From assembly GCA_001802945.1 (NCBI GenBank), contig MHAK01000014.1, forward strand, positions 26,375-67,542: a stretch of DNA of 41,168 nucleotides, read 5' to 3'. Position numbers and translations under genes: made by a program. The stretch is from Ignavibacteria bacterium RIFCSPLOWO2_12_FULL_56_21 (GTDB taxonomy: Bacteria; Bacteroidota; Ignavibacteria; UBA10030). This document shows positions 29,636 through 38,534 of the stretch, one piece after another (the stretch's first letter is position 1; each line of letters opens with the position of its first letter). Below the pieces are notes generated by a model. The model ran no database searches and was not told the DNA's origin. It saw only the letters and a program-made list of their open reading frames with translations.

Positions 29636-31075
29636 CTAATCGGAAAACTTCACAGGCAGGTGCTGCAGTAGGAATCGATGTTTTCCCCGTTGCGTCGGCT
29701 TGATATGTTCTACAAAGTCAATGGTGATGTCCATCGCCTTGCCCATTTTTGTGTGAAGCACCTGCAAGATCTTCTGCTTATCGGCATCCGAAAAACTTGG
29801 CTTACGAACGATGTGCATGATCAATCGTCCCTTTTCCGATTGCTCAAACTGGAATTGCCGAACTTGATTGAAGATATCCGTATGCATGTTGATCGCGGTC
29901 ATCGAGATGTAGCGGCCATCCGATGTGACAATCAGCTCCTGAAGCCTGCCGTCAATTCGTTCGAGCCTAGGATACGGCCTGCCGCAAGCACAATCGCCTT
30001 TCGCATAACTCGCCTGGTCGCCTGTTCTATATCGGATGAACGGCATGATATCGTTGATGAATCCTGTCCCGACAATCTCACCGACTTCGCCCGGACCTTC
30101 GATCACCGACCCATCCGGACGAATCAACTCCAATACTCCGTGCTCACTGAATGCGTGATACGCGTGACCCTTCTCGCACTCTCCCGCCAGCAAGACATTC
30201 TCCGAGTGACCATACCAGGAAAAGACACGGCAATGAAATGCTTCTTCAATAATCTCACGTTGCCATTGGTAGATATTCTCCGACCCGCACAGGATCAACC
30301 GCAGAGAGGGGATTGGAGGGAGTTTTTCGTCCACGATATGTTGAGCAAGCGGTGTCGCCGCCGACGGGTAGGCCTGTAGCGAACGCGGGGCGAATTCGAC
30401 GAGGATAGTGTACAAGCGATGCAGCCAATCCGGCCGAATATGGTATGAAGAAAGCAGAAGCTTGTTGCTTAGAACGTCGTAATCGAAATACGCGTCGGGA
30501 TTATCACTATCGATGGGTATACCCCGCAGAATTGCTCCCCGCTCCCACGGCTTGTACCCCACCCAGCCCCACATGCGATGAAAGAACGCTTCGCGCAACG
30601 TATTCGTTCGCGAAAAATCGACGTAGAAACGTAGTGGAACACCCGTCGATCCGCCTGTCGTGAAGTATTCTTTTTGTCGATTCGGAGTGCCTTCGGCAAC
30701 AAGTCGGTCAAATTGCTGTTCTACAATCTCACGCGTCAGGAACGGAATGTTCCGCATTGTTTTCAAAGTCACTTCATCCGCACGAATTCCGCTGTCTGCA
30801 AATAGACGGCGATAATAAGGGACCTTCTTGGCCGCCATGGCGAGAAGTGATCCGAGTCGCTCTTCTTGCCATCGAATTATCGACATGCGGTCCCAATGCG
30901 CGCTCTCCTCCAGGAATGCAACAGTTTCCTGAAAGAGCCTTCGGGCCCGGCTTGGAAAGGGCAAACGCCGCACGCATTCCAGACGTTCTACTGCTGTCGG
31001 ATCCCAATTCTTCAGGACCTTGGCGAGTCGAATGGCATTGCTTTTCAGGCTTCGTGGATGAGACCTGATCAACAT
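29636..31075 (-). CDS. CapK/PaaK-like adenylate-forming ligase
   Basis: A 479-residue member of the phenylacetate-CoA-ligase-like branch of the ANL superfamily, often named CapK in capsule clusters. The phosphate loop is YFTTGGSTGVPLRFYVD (137-153). Later motifs are SWYGHSENVLLAGEC, IRYRTGDQASY and CACGRPYPRLERIDGRLQE, the A8 hinge region. Such proteins activate a carboxylic acid as acyl-adenylate; in capsule loci the acid and acceptor are generally unknown. The start at 31075 has a GGGAGG site inside the end of asnB, 3 nt downstream of its stop. In this setting it may activate an acyl group or a sugar carboxylate for the AsnB or DUF362 partners (inference). Confidence 0.85.
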   Translation of the reverse strand: MLIRSHPRSLKSNAIRLAKVLKNWDPTAVERLECVRRLPFPSRARRLFQETVAFLEESAHWDRMSIIRWQEERLGSLLAMAAKKVPYYRRLFADSGIRADEVTLKTMRNIPFLTREIVEQQFDRLVAEGTPNRQKEYFTTGGSTGVPLRFYVDFSRTNTLREAFFHRMWGWVGYKPWERGAILRGIPIDSDNPDAYFDYDVLSNKLLLSSYHIRPDWLHRLYTILVEFAPRSLQAYPSAATPLAQHIVDEKLPPIPSLRLILCGSENIYQWQREIIEEAFHCRVFSWYGHSENVLLAGECEKGHAYHAFSEHGVLELIRPDGSVIEGPGEVGEIVGTGFINDIMPFIRYRTGDQASYAKGDCACGRPYPRLERIDGRLQELIVTSDGRYISMTAINMHTDIFNQVRQFQFEQSEKGRLIMHIVRKPSFSDADKQKILQVLHTKMGKAMDITIDFVEHIKPTQRGKHRFLLQHLPVKFSD

Positions 31076-31078
31076 GCC

Positions 31079-33052
31079 TTACCAGCCTCCCTCAAACCAA
31101 CGGCGATGCCACAGGGACAAGTTCAGCAACGTCCACAATACCATGCTCTCGTTACGGCGGCCGCTGGCATGCACCGCCAGCATCTTTTCCACTTCGGTGC
31201 GGTCGAGAATCCCTTCACGAACGAACCACGATGTCGTGATCATCTCGGAAACAAAAGGGTGCCATGTTGAGCGCAACCATTCGTTAATCGGAGCGGCGAA
31301 TCCCTGTTTCCGACGGTAGATGATCTCGTTGGGAATGATCCCCTTGACAGCCTTCTTCAAGATATACTTGGTTACTCCCTTTCGTAACTTCAACCCCACC
31401 GGGAGACGCATGGAATATTCCACCATGCGGTGATCCAAAAACGGAACTCTCGACTCGACGGATGTAGCCATAGACATCTTATCGACGCGCATCAAGAGCA
31501 ATTCGGGCAGCCGGTTGCGGAATTCCATCCAGATCATACGCTGCAAATAGTCTGCATCAGGCATCCGATCCAGCACTTCGCCATGCCACGAGCGGGCCAG
31601 TTCTGAAATACCGCCATCACCGTTGCGTCCTCTCATGAGATTCCGCTTATGCTCTTCGGTAAGTCCTATCGCTCCTCCCCAGTAGAGCTCACTATTCTCA
31701 GCTCCTTTTCTAATGTAGTCGAGTGCCAGCCATTGTCGCTGCTTGCGCAAAGGTGGGCCCGCAACGGCATAAACAGCTGATCGTAGGAACGATGGCAAGA
31801 TCCGAAATGCACGCCAAAGACCGTTGTAAAAACCCAGCTCCCTCTTCATCCACGAATACCCCGCAAACTGCTCGTCGCTCCCCTCCCCCACCTGCACCAC
31901 GATAGTGCCGTTGTCGCGCGCAAGCTTGGAAACGAAGTAGAGCGGAATGCAGACCGGATCGGCCAACGGTTCGTCCTGATGCCAGACCAGCTTCGGCAAG
32001 AAATCGAAGGCGTCCTTCTGGTCGATCATCACCTCGTGATGATTGGTTTTGAATTGATGCGCGATCTGGCGGGCGTACCCCATTTCGTTGTACTTTTCCA
32101 GGTCGCGGAAACCCACCGAGAACGTGTCCACCGGCCGGTCCATCAGTTCCGCCATCAGCGCGACATTCGTGCTCGAATCGATGCCTCCGCTCAGGAAGAC
32201 GCCGAACGGCACGTCGCTCATCATCCGGTCCTTGATCGACTGGCGCAAAAGCGTGCGGATCGTGTCGATCGCTTCCGCTTCGGATTGATTCGGGGCAACC
32301 GCCGCGAATGACGATGAAGCCGTCGGTTCGCCGTTGAGGTCGATCGTCTGCTGCGCCCCCGCGGGCATCGGATCCCAATATGCCTCCTTCGTGATCGCGC
32401 CGTCCTTCGTGACCACCATCCGATGTCCCGGCTCCAGCTTGTGGATCCCCTTGAACATCGTCATGGGAGCAGGCGGGATCAGGAAGGTCAAATAATATTC
32501 GAGCGCGTCACGATTGAATTCCTTCGATATGGAGGGATGCTTCAGAAGCGCCTTGATCTCCGAGCCGAACACCAGCCGTCCGTCGCGAACCGTATAATAC
32601 AACGGCTTGATCCCGATACGGTCGCGGACGAGGATGAGACGCTGTTGCCGATCGTCCCAGATGGCGATCGCGAACATCCCCAGAAGCTTGTGAACGAATT
32701 CTACGCCGTATTCCTGATAGCAGTAGAGGATCGTTTCCGTGTCTGAACGGGATTTGTACCGATACCCTTTTGCCTCGAGCGTCTTTCGCAATACCGCGTG
32801 ATTGTAGATCTCGCCGTTGAAGACGATCGTCACGCTCCCGTCGGGCGTCGACATCGGCTGATGTCCGGCCGGGGACAGGTCGACGATCGCAAGTCGCCGG
32901 AATCCGAACCCGCAGTTTCGCCCGGGAGCGAGAAATGTCCCCGAATCGTCCGGACCCCGATGCGCGATCTCGTCGCTCATCGTTCCAAGCGTCCGTTCGT
33001 CAACTCCGGGCTGCGTTACGCCGAATTCCAATACGCCGCATATTCCGCACAT
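31079..33052 (-). CDS. asnB: AsnB-type glutamine-dependent amidotransferase
   Basis: A 657-residue class II glutamine amidotransferase with an asparagine-synthase domain. The nucleophile C2 is in MCGICGV. The glutaminase domain shows HRGPDDSG, FNGEIYNH, and DRIGIKPLYY. The ATP-binding loop SGGIDSS is at 288-294 in the synthase domain, with GEGSDEQFAGY and DHRMVEYSMRLP. A polar insert (about 229-257) lies between domains. In a sugar cluster such enzymes commonly amidate uronic acids rather than make asparagine. The chain is longer than the E. coli enzyme (554 residues). It is first in the tight asnB-capK-DUF362 group. Confidence 0.9.
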   Translation of the reverse strand: MCGICGVLEFGVTQPGVDERTLGTMSDEIAHRGPDDSGTFLAPGRNCGFGFRRLAIVDLSPAGHQPMSTPDGSVTIVFNGEIYNHAVLRKTLEAKGYRYKSRSDTETILYCYQEYGVEFVHKLLGMFAIAIWDDRQQRLILVRDRIGIKPLYYTVRDGRLVFGSEIKALLKHPSISKEFNRDALEYYLTFLIPPAPMTMFKGIHKLEPGHRMVVTKDGAITKEAYWDPMPAGAQQTIDLNGEPTASSSFAAVAPNQSEAEAIDTIRTLLRQSIKDRMMSDVPFGVFLSGGIDSSTNVALMAELMDRPVDTFSVGFRDLEKYNEMGYARQIAHQFKTNHHEVMIDQKDAFDFLPKLVWHQDEPLADPVCIPLYFVSKLARDNGTIVVQVGEGSDEQFAGYSWMKRELGFYNGLWRAFRILPSFLRSAVYAVAGPPLRKQRQWLALDYIRKGAENSELYWGGAIGLTEEHKRNLMRGRNGDGGISELARSWHGEVLDRMPDADYLQRMIWMEFRNRLPELLLMRVDKMSMATSVESRVPFLDHRMVEYSMRLPVGLKLRKGVTKYILKKAVKGIIPNEIIYRRKQGFAAPINEWLRSTWHPFVSEMITTSWFVREGILDRTEVEKMLAVHASGRRNESMVLWTLLNLSLWHRRWFEGGW

Positions 33053-33295
33053 AGGCTCGCTTAAAGATTGGACACAGAGAACACGGAGGAGACACGGAAA
33101 AGAATTTCACGCAAAGGCCCTCGACTACGCTCGGGCCAAGCTCGCAAAGGTCCGAGAAGAGCTCGTACGCAAAGACCGCAAAGAAAGAGATGACATGGGG
33201 GAAAACTGGAGACATCCCTTTTCCCAATTCTTGGTGTTCTTGGCGTGCTTGGCGACCTTGGCGGTAAGATCTTTCACGCACGGCCCCCATGCGCC
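33053..33295. repeat. GCAAAG/CTTGGCG-type inverted repeat region
   Basis: The left part (33061-33185) has AAAGATTGGACACAGAGAACAC and repeated ACGCAAAG units. The right part (33228-33283) has TTCTTGGTGTTCTTGGCG, CTTGGCG and AAGATCTTTCACGC, roughly complementary. The 20-base palindrome at 33117-33136 interrupts the left part between GCAAAG and CGCAAAGG. No gene is seen. Confidence 0.55.
33117..33136. repeat. CTCGACTACGCTCGGG palindrome, copy 2
   Basis: Identical over 20 bases to 10843-10862. Here it splits an ACGCAAAGG repeat unit, whereas copy 1 follows a tRNA fragment. The flanks are unrelated, which supports mobility of the palindrome itself. Confidence 0.65.
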
Positions 33296-34084
33296 TTACT
33301 TCGTCCCTTTGATGACCAACCAGAAGCCCCACCAGGGGGCGAAGAGCTTCTGGTTGATCGCATTCAACGCCGGCGAAAGCCCGCGGCGGATGGGGTCGAC
33401 TGTTGTGAGCCGAAGGTCGGCGAACCGATGGAACATTGTGCGGACTTCTCCGCGCGTGTACGCCTTCCCCAGCGGATTCTCGGCGCCGTCGTATTGACGG
33501 ACCCAGTCTTCGACGGCATCCGCATGTGGGCGCAGCTTTTTCTTCAGCCGCGCATACCAAGTTCCGAGCTGCACGTGCATCGACGTCTTGTGATACAGCA
33601 TGATGATGATCTTTCCGCCCGGTCTCAGCACGCGATAGACTTCGTCCACGGCCTTGGCGGTGTTGGGCGTATGGTGGAGGACGCCGAATGAATAGACGAC
33701 GTCGAACGAGCCATCCGCGAATGGGAGCCGCTCGGCATCGGCGACTTGCGCGGTGCCGGAAAGTCCATAGAGCGCTAGACGCCGGCGAACGAGTTCGGCG
33801 CTGGCAGGCGTGAGGTCGACGCCGGTCACAATCGCCCCGCCGCGCGCAAATTGCACGAGGTCGGTGCCGAGGCCACAACCGATCTCCAGGAGCTTCTCCC
33901 CCTTGTGCCGGTCAAATTCCATCGCATTGCGCATGAACGGCTGCGATGCATACCGGAATCGCTCAACCTCCTCGTAGAACTCCTTCGACCCCTGCTCGAG
34001 ATGCGTAAATTGCGTGCCGCATGGATGCGCGTTCCAATACGCCCGAACCTCAGCCTTCAAGTGCTCATTGTCTTGTTCGATCAT
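33296..34084 (-). CDS. SAM-dependent methyltransferase
   Basis: A 262-residue class I methyltransferase. The N-terminal MIEQDNEHLKAEVRAYWNAHPCG is a common start for sugar-locus methyltransferases. Motif I is LLEIGCGLGTDLVQFARGG, then VTGVDLTPASAELVRRR, ADAERLPFADGSFDVVYSFGVLHH and YRVLRPGGKIIIMLY. The later part has basic and aromatic residues (YARLKKKLRPHADAVEDWVRQYDG) and ends APWWGFWLVIKGTK. The ATG at 34084 is chosen over 34129 because upstream residues are not family-like. The substrate is unknown. It lies between AsnB and YfhO, separated from each by repeat-rich gaps. Confidence 0.85.
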   Translation of the reverse strand: MIEQDNEHLKAEVRAYWNAHPCGTQFTHLEQGSKEFYEEVERFRYASQPFMRNAMEFDRHKGEKLLEIGCGLGTDLVQFARGGAIVTGVDLTPASAELVRRRLALYGLSGTAQVADAERLPFADGSFDVVYSFGVLHHTPNTAKAVDEVYRVLRPGGKIIIMLYHKTSMHVQLGTWYARLKKKLRPHADAVEDWVRQYDGAENPLGKAYTRGEVRTMFHRFADLRLTTVDPIRRGLSPALNAINQKLFAPWWGFWLVIKGTK

Positions 34085-34149
34085 TACATCAACGCCGATA
34101 GTACGTATTGGTAAATAGTGAATGGTCAATCAAAGAGCGCTGCCGTGAA

Positions 34150-34229
34150 CGTCAATTGCTTCGTGCCCTTTCGTGTCCCCGCTATTACCTGTCTTCGTGC
34201 CCCTTCGTGGGCAACTCTTTTACGCCGCT
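34150..34229. repeat. CCCACGAAG-family arm at the YfhO stop
   Basis: TTCGTGCCCTTTCGTG and CTTCGTGCCCCTTCGTGGGC, then AACTCTTTTA, match the right arms seen at 37001-37030, 37134-37161 and 38658-38685. No full left arm is present, so it is a partial copy. Its end overlaps the YfhO stop codon (34220-34222). Confidence 0.55.
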
Positions 34230-36748
34230 CTCCGTTTACGCACCTCCTGGACTCCGAGGAACCCGAAGCCTACAAGCAACACGAGGTTCACACCGAGGCT
34301 CAGATTCTTTCCCAACTCAAATCCACGCGGCTCGAATTTCATCTCAATTGTGTGCTTTCCGGCAGGTACGACGACGCCACGGAACAGATAATTCAACCGC
34401 AGGATCGGCGATTCCTGACCGTCGATGAATGTCTTCCATCCTTCCGGATACCAGACTTCACTCAGGAACAACAAATTGTTACCCGTTGCCGTTGCGCTTA
34501 CCGTGAGGTCCTGCAATCCGAATTTTACAACGCTCGCTGTCGCATCCGGCCCCGGCGGATCGACCTTGATTCCCGGATCTTCCTGCACGTACGCAAGGTC
34601 CCTCGGGTCGAACGAACGGTTCGCCATGTTGTTGAGGATTTGCACCGCCGTGGTCACCTCATACCGATTGACAAAGAAGACTCGGGGCAATGCCGCCCGG
34701 AACCGATAGACCGAGAACGTTTCCCCGGCGAACGCCCGTTCGATCAGCATGCTGCTATCGGGTGTGTTCGATATGATATACTTGACGTTCATCAACTGCC
34801 ACACCAGAGGGTTGTCGAGTCCGGCAATGTCGACGACGTCCTGATAGGACCTCATCTTCGCTCCCTGATATCCGTAGGCGCTTTGGATGCGCCAGTACGC
34901 GAGCGTGTTGTCGTACGGAGTTTGTCCATTCTGGAACGTCAGCGTGCGGAACAGCGTGGTGTCTTGCTGCAGTGCGCGCACATAGTCGGGGGTCGCGAAA
35001 ATCGCTTCATGATCCTGACGCGGCTTCGGGTCCATGACCCGGTAGTCGATGCGCCAGAGGTCCGCCGCAACGACCGCGATGAGCGCCGACGCGAAGATGT
35101 TGACCGACATCCGTTGGCGCATGTAGAAGTAACAAACACCGAACGCCGCAAGCAATAACAAGAACGCAGCCAGAATATCGGTCATAACGGCATCGACCAC
35201 GGCATTGTAAAATTCCAGGACCACGGACGACTGCACCTGGCCGAATTGCGGCGCAAGTCTTCCACCGACTTGCTTGAACGGGAAGATCCCTTCATAGAAC
35301 GACGAGATCGGACCGCGAAGCACGACGGCCGCAACGGCTCCAACGGCCAACCCCAGCAGGATGCGTTTCCATAGCTTCTCGTCCCGCGGAGACATCGCAT
35401 GTTCCCTCCGTGCCATGAACTCGGCGATCCCGTAAGCGGCGAGGATCGGCACGAAGATTTGGACGATGACCAGGATCATTGAAGGGATGCGGAACTTATT
35501 GAACATCGGCAGATACGAGAACATCGGGTCATAGACAAGGGACATCTCCTTGCCAAAAGCAACGAGGAGCGAGAAGACGATCATCACACCCAGATACATG
35601 ACATACGGGTCCTTCCTGTTTCGAACGAACCCCATGACCGCGAGCAGGAGGAGGACGATCCCCATGTATTGCGCCGCTTCCGTGAACGGCTGCGGTCCCC
35701 AATACCCGTTGAACCGAAGGGGTTGCCGGACCAACGGACCTGTGTAGGTGAGATTTCCAAACCCATACCACGTCGGCACAAAGAACGTCATCACTTCTCC
35801 CACTCCCAGCGACCACTGCGTTGCATACTCGTAATCCAGACCTCCTGAAGCCGATTCAACATCCGCCGCACCTGGAGCGGCGATAGCCGGTCCGGCGCCT
35901 CGGATCGAATGGGGATTATATTCCAGGACCGAAAGGTAGCGGTCGGCGTCCATCGCGAACGCGAGAATGGCGGCGACGGCGAGCGTAAGGGCAGACCTTA
36001 CAACGCCGGCCCATGCTTCCTTTTTCCGAAGCGCCTGGACGGCGAGTATGATGTAGTAGACACCGAGTGAAAGGGCCGCATAGAAGATCATCTGCACGTG
36101 ACTCGGCATGAACATCAGATGGAGCAGGAATACTGCGACGATGGCCCAGGCCGCGTGGAATTTGCTGCGCAAACGATCCGCCAGAAACAGCAGGAACGGG
36201 AACGGCGCCATCGTGGCGATCTTTGTGTTGTGCCCCGACATGACCCAGATGATGATGTACATCGAGAACACGGCGCCAAATGCCCCCACAAAGGCCGCGA
36301 GCCGGTTGTTGACGCGGTGCCAAATCAACAGATACATGCCTGCCGCAAAGAGAAGATAGTGGAACACCACCCATCCGACGGGCGCATTGCCCAACAGGAA
36401 TTGCACCACGATCGAGGTTTTTCCGAGAATCCATCCTGAGAGGTCATACCATCGGTCGCCGGTGACCGTCAGACTTCCGTATCCGGGCATTCCACAAAAG
36501 ATGTAGGGATTCCAGAGCGGAAAGATTCCCTGCGCAGCGGCGTCCTTGAGCATTGTGTCAAAACTGTGCGACGCGATCGAATCGACGCTGACGAACGTCT
36601 TTCCTCCGTAAAGAACGGGGAACAAGAAGAGGATGATGCTCAGCGCTAACGCCGCAAGTGCGACGGTGTGGCGGTAGCGCTCGGGGATAAGCGGACGATC
36701 CTCCTGCGCGTCACGGCGGGAGGGGCGATCTTTGTGGGGTGAGCTCAT
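34220..36748 (-). CDS. YfhO-family membrane protein
   Basis: An 842-residue integral membrane protein with about 13 helices, GT-C-like in layout. A cytoplasmic charged start (SSPHKDRPSRRDAQEDRP) is followed by helix 1, then a loop with DSIASHSFDTML and PLWNPYIFCGMPGYGS, typical of YfhO. A large extracytoplasmic C-terminal domain (about 590-810, with YVRALQQDTTLFRTL, LNVKYIISN and AFAGETFSVYRF) precedes one last helix and a basic end (RKRRAA). YfhO proteins are thought to glycosylate envelope polymers using polyprenyl-phosphate sugars; that fits the GT2 in this cluster. The ATG at 36748 has only a weak ribosome-binding site. Confidence 0.85.
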   Translation of the reverse strand: MSSPHKDRPSRRDAQEDRPLIPERYRHTVALAALALSIILFLFPVLYGGKTFVSVDSIASHSFDTMLKDAAAQGIFPLWNPYIFCGMPGYGSLTVTGDRWYDLSGWILGKTSIVVQFLLGNAPVGWVVFHYLLFAAGMYLLIWHRVNNRLAAFVGAFGAVFSMYIIIWVMSGHNTKIATMAPFPFLLFLADRLRSKFHAAWAIVAVFLLHLMFMPSHVQMIFYAALSLGVYYIILAVQALRKKEAWAGVVRSALTLAVAAILAFAMDADRYLSVLEYNPHSIRGAGPAIAAPGAADVESASGGLDYEYATQWSLGVGEVMTFFVPTWYGFGNLTYTGPLVRQPLRFNGYWGPQPFTEAAQYMGIVLLLLAVMGFVRNRKDPYVMYLGVMIVFSLLVAFGKEMSLVYDPMFSYLPMFNKFRIPSMILVIVQIFVPILAAYGIAEFMARREHAMSPRDEKLWKRILLGLAVGAVAAVVLRGPISSFYEGIFPFKQVGGRLAPQFGQVQSSVVLEFYNAVVDAVMTDILAAFLLLLAAFGVCYFYMRQRMSVNIFASALIAVVAADLWRIDYRVMDPKPRQDHEAIFATPDYVRALQQDTTLFRTLTFQNGQTPYDNTLAYWRIQSAYGYQGAKMRSYQDVVDIAGLDNPLVWQLMNVKYIISNTPDSSMLIERAFAGETFSVYRFRAALPRVFFVNRYEVTTAVQILNNMANRSFDPRDLAYVQEDPGIKVDPPGPDATASVVKFGLQDLTVSATATGNNLLFLSEVWYPEGWKTFIDGQESPILRLNYLFRGVVVPAGKHTIEMKFEPRGFELGKNLSLGVNLVLLVGFGFLGVQEVRKRRAA

Positions 36749-36812
36749 GGGAGCGTAAAGTTCACTGTTAGATCAGATGTTAATTCCAGGAATTCTTCAA
36801 AGTGCTCTTAGA

Positions 36813-37030
36813 AAAGATGACCCACGAAGAACACTAAGATAGTGAAGGGTAAATAGTGAATAGACAATTGGAAAGCGATTTGGTAGATCGGAGAAAAGAC
36901 TATAGCTGAGTGTAGGACTCTGCCATGTTTTCATAAGCGCTTTTCGATTCACAATTTACCACCATCGACTTCGCTCGGGTTGAATGTCACGATCAACTTA
37001 CTTCGTTTCATTCGTGGGAAATTCTTTTAG
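36813..37030. repeat. CCCACGAAG-family inverted repeat, 218 bp
   Basis: Left arm AAAAGATGACCCACGAAGAA (36813-36832, continuing to 36839) pairs imperfectly with 37001-37028 (CTTCGTTTCATTCGTGGGAA then ATTCTTTT). The interior includes ACCATCGACTTCGCTCGGGT (36961-36980), a relative of the CTCGACTACGCTCGGG palindrome. Together with the 37086-37161 copy it fills the gap of about 450 nt between the GT4 gene and YfhO; no gene is present. Confidence 0.65.
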
Positions 37031-37221
37031 CCGAGGCCATACGTTACTACTTCCTAGCTTCTTTTCATCTTAACGCCGCCGTTGTAAAAGATCACCCACG
37101 AAGAACACGAAGAGTTCATAAATTTCATTTTTCCTTCGTGTCCTTAGTGGGCAATTCTTTTAGCCGAAGCCATCCATTTCTTTTTCCTAGTTTCTTCTTG
37201 AACTAGCGCCGTGTTTGTAAA
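37001..37221. repeat. Direct repeat pair, 133-bp offset, reaching into the GT4 gene end
   Basis: 37001-37088 aligns without gaps to 37134-37221: each has CTTCGT...GTGGG, ATTCTTTTAGCCGA, GCCAT, TTCCTAG and GCGCC/CGCC...GTTTGTAAA-like ends. The second copy's last 19 bases are the final codons and stop of the GT4 gene (stop at 37203-37205). Confidence 0.6.
37086..37161. repeat. CCCACGAAG-family inverted repeat, 76 bp
   Basis: Left arm AAAAGATCACCCACGAAGAA (37086-37105, continuing to 37112) pairs with 37134-37161 (CTTCGTGTCCTTAGTGGGCA then ATTCTTTT). The A-tract and T-tract ends give it the form of a bidirectional terminator. Confidence 0.7.
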
Positions 37222-38522
37222 TAGTCCAGCAGTTCCGCGAGCCTCCGCGTCACCTCGCGGCGCTCGTATTTCCGGACCTCCTCTTCGTTGGGTTGAATGA
37301 AAGAAGTATGGTAGAGATAATTCCTATAACACTCAACGAACGCCGCTTTGATCGAGGGGACATCCTGATTGTTCACCGCGCGGCCGGATGACGTCTCGGC
37401 GATCAATCGCGCGACGGCTCCGTCGACATCCGTCAACGCCAGGATCGGTTTGCGGGCACCGAGGTACTCGAAGACCTTTCCTGGAACGATCTCTCGACTA
37501 TCCTTGGATTCGTCGACAATGAGCAGGAGAAGGTCGGACTCTGTGAGTCGCCGGATGCTCTCGGCATGCGCCACGTAGTCGAGTCGTTCAACGGACGGTC
37601 TGATCGTTGACCGGTTGATCATCTCCTTCACCTCGGCGCCGAATCGTCCGACGAACGACAAACGAATCTTGTTCGCGGCGACCGCTCCCTCTGCTACGAG
37701 CTCTTCCACACTCCGGAGAAACGTGGCGGGATTGCGTTTGCCGTACATCGAGCCCGTGTACGTGACGGTGAATCTGTCGTTGTTCCGCGGGGCAGCTGCA
37801 GGATAGTCGGCGGAATCGAAGCCGTTCGGCAGATGGACCGCCTTTAAAGCATTTCCCTCCGGATATTTGCGACGAAAATCTTCCAGGATCCCGGCCCAGG
37901 CGCATTCGACAAGGTCTGCCTCCTGATACACGGTTTTTTCGAGATACATGTCGACCGCGCGGGGAAGAGCCCAACGCTCTGGCGATGACAAAAAGCCGAT
38001 CCATGGGTCGCGAAATCCGGCAATCCACGGAAGTTTCGTACGGCGATGAAGCTCGAGTCCAATGAGTGCTGTCGTATATGGAGGAGACGAGGTATAGACG
38101 GCGTCGATTCCTTCGTTACGGACGATCTGCATCGCTTCGGGAACGGCATAGGGGAACCAGCCGATGCGCGCATCGGGAATGAAGAACGTCTCCCGAACAA
38201 GCCCGGCGAAACGCTCCATGATTGAACGCTTCTTCTCTACCTGTGGAATGTTCTCGACGTCCACCGCAGAGTCGGGGGGCTTTCGGGTGAGAAATCGATA
38301 CACCCGGTACGGCTCGAAGATCTTCGTGCGGTGAACGCGAATGTCGGCGGGGATCTCGTTCAACAACGACTCGTCGCGCGCCGGAAAATCGCCATTTTGC
38401 ACCGTCAACACGACCGGCTGCCAACCGAACTGCGGCAGGTATTTGACGAATTTCAGGACCCGCTGGACGCCGGGGCCTCCCGACGGCGGGAAATAATACG
38501 AGACGACGAGGACCTTTTTCAA
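37203..38522 (-). CDS. GT4-like glycosyltransferase
   Basis: A 439-residue GT-B enzyme. The start VLVVSYYFPPSGGPGVQRVLKF is the typical acceptor-side loop of a GT4 subgroup in surface-sugar loci. The middle has DAVYTSSPPYTTALIG and IAGFRDPWIGF; the donor half has LPNGFDSADYP, TVTYTGSMYGKRNPATFL and DSREIVPGKVFEYLGARKPILAL, the family's E-containing nucleotide-sugar site. The start codon is TTG at 38520-38522; no ATG gives a family-like N-terminus and no ribosome-binding site is evident because the repeat at 38535-38685 ends 13 nt upstream. The last codons overlap a direct repeat (37134-37221), hinting that the gene end has been reshaped. Confidence 0.85.
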   Translation of the reverse strand: MKKVLVVSYYFPPSGGPGVQRVLKFVKYLPQFGWQPVVLTVQNGDFPARDESLLNEIPADIRVHRTKIFEPYRVYRFLTRKPPDSAVDVENIPQVEKKRSIMERFAGLVRETFFIPDARIGWFPYAVPEAMQIVRNEGIDAVYTSSPPYTTALIGLELHRRTKLPWIAGFRDPWIGFLSSPERWALPRAVDMYLEKTVYQEADLVECAWAGILEDFRRKYPEGNALKAVHLPNGFDSADYPAAAPRNNDRFTVTYTGSMYGKRNPATFLRSVEELVAEGAVAANKIRLSFVGRFGAEVKEMINRSTIRPSVERLDYVAHAESIRRLTESDLLLLIVDESKDSREIVPGKVFEYLGARKPILALTDVDGAVARLIAETSSGRAVNNQDVPSIKAAFVECYRNYLYHTSFIQPNEEEVRKYERREVTRRLAELLDYLQTRR

Positions 38523-38534
38523 GCGCTGATTAAG

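Noticed and set aside
34118-35158. Plus-strand open frame of 346 codons opposite YfhO
   Set aside because: Antisense shadow; no motifs, and it begins inside a repeat arm.
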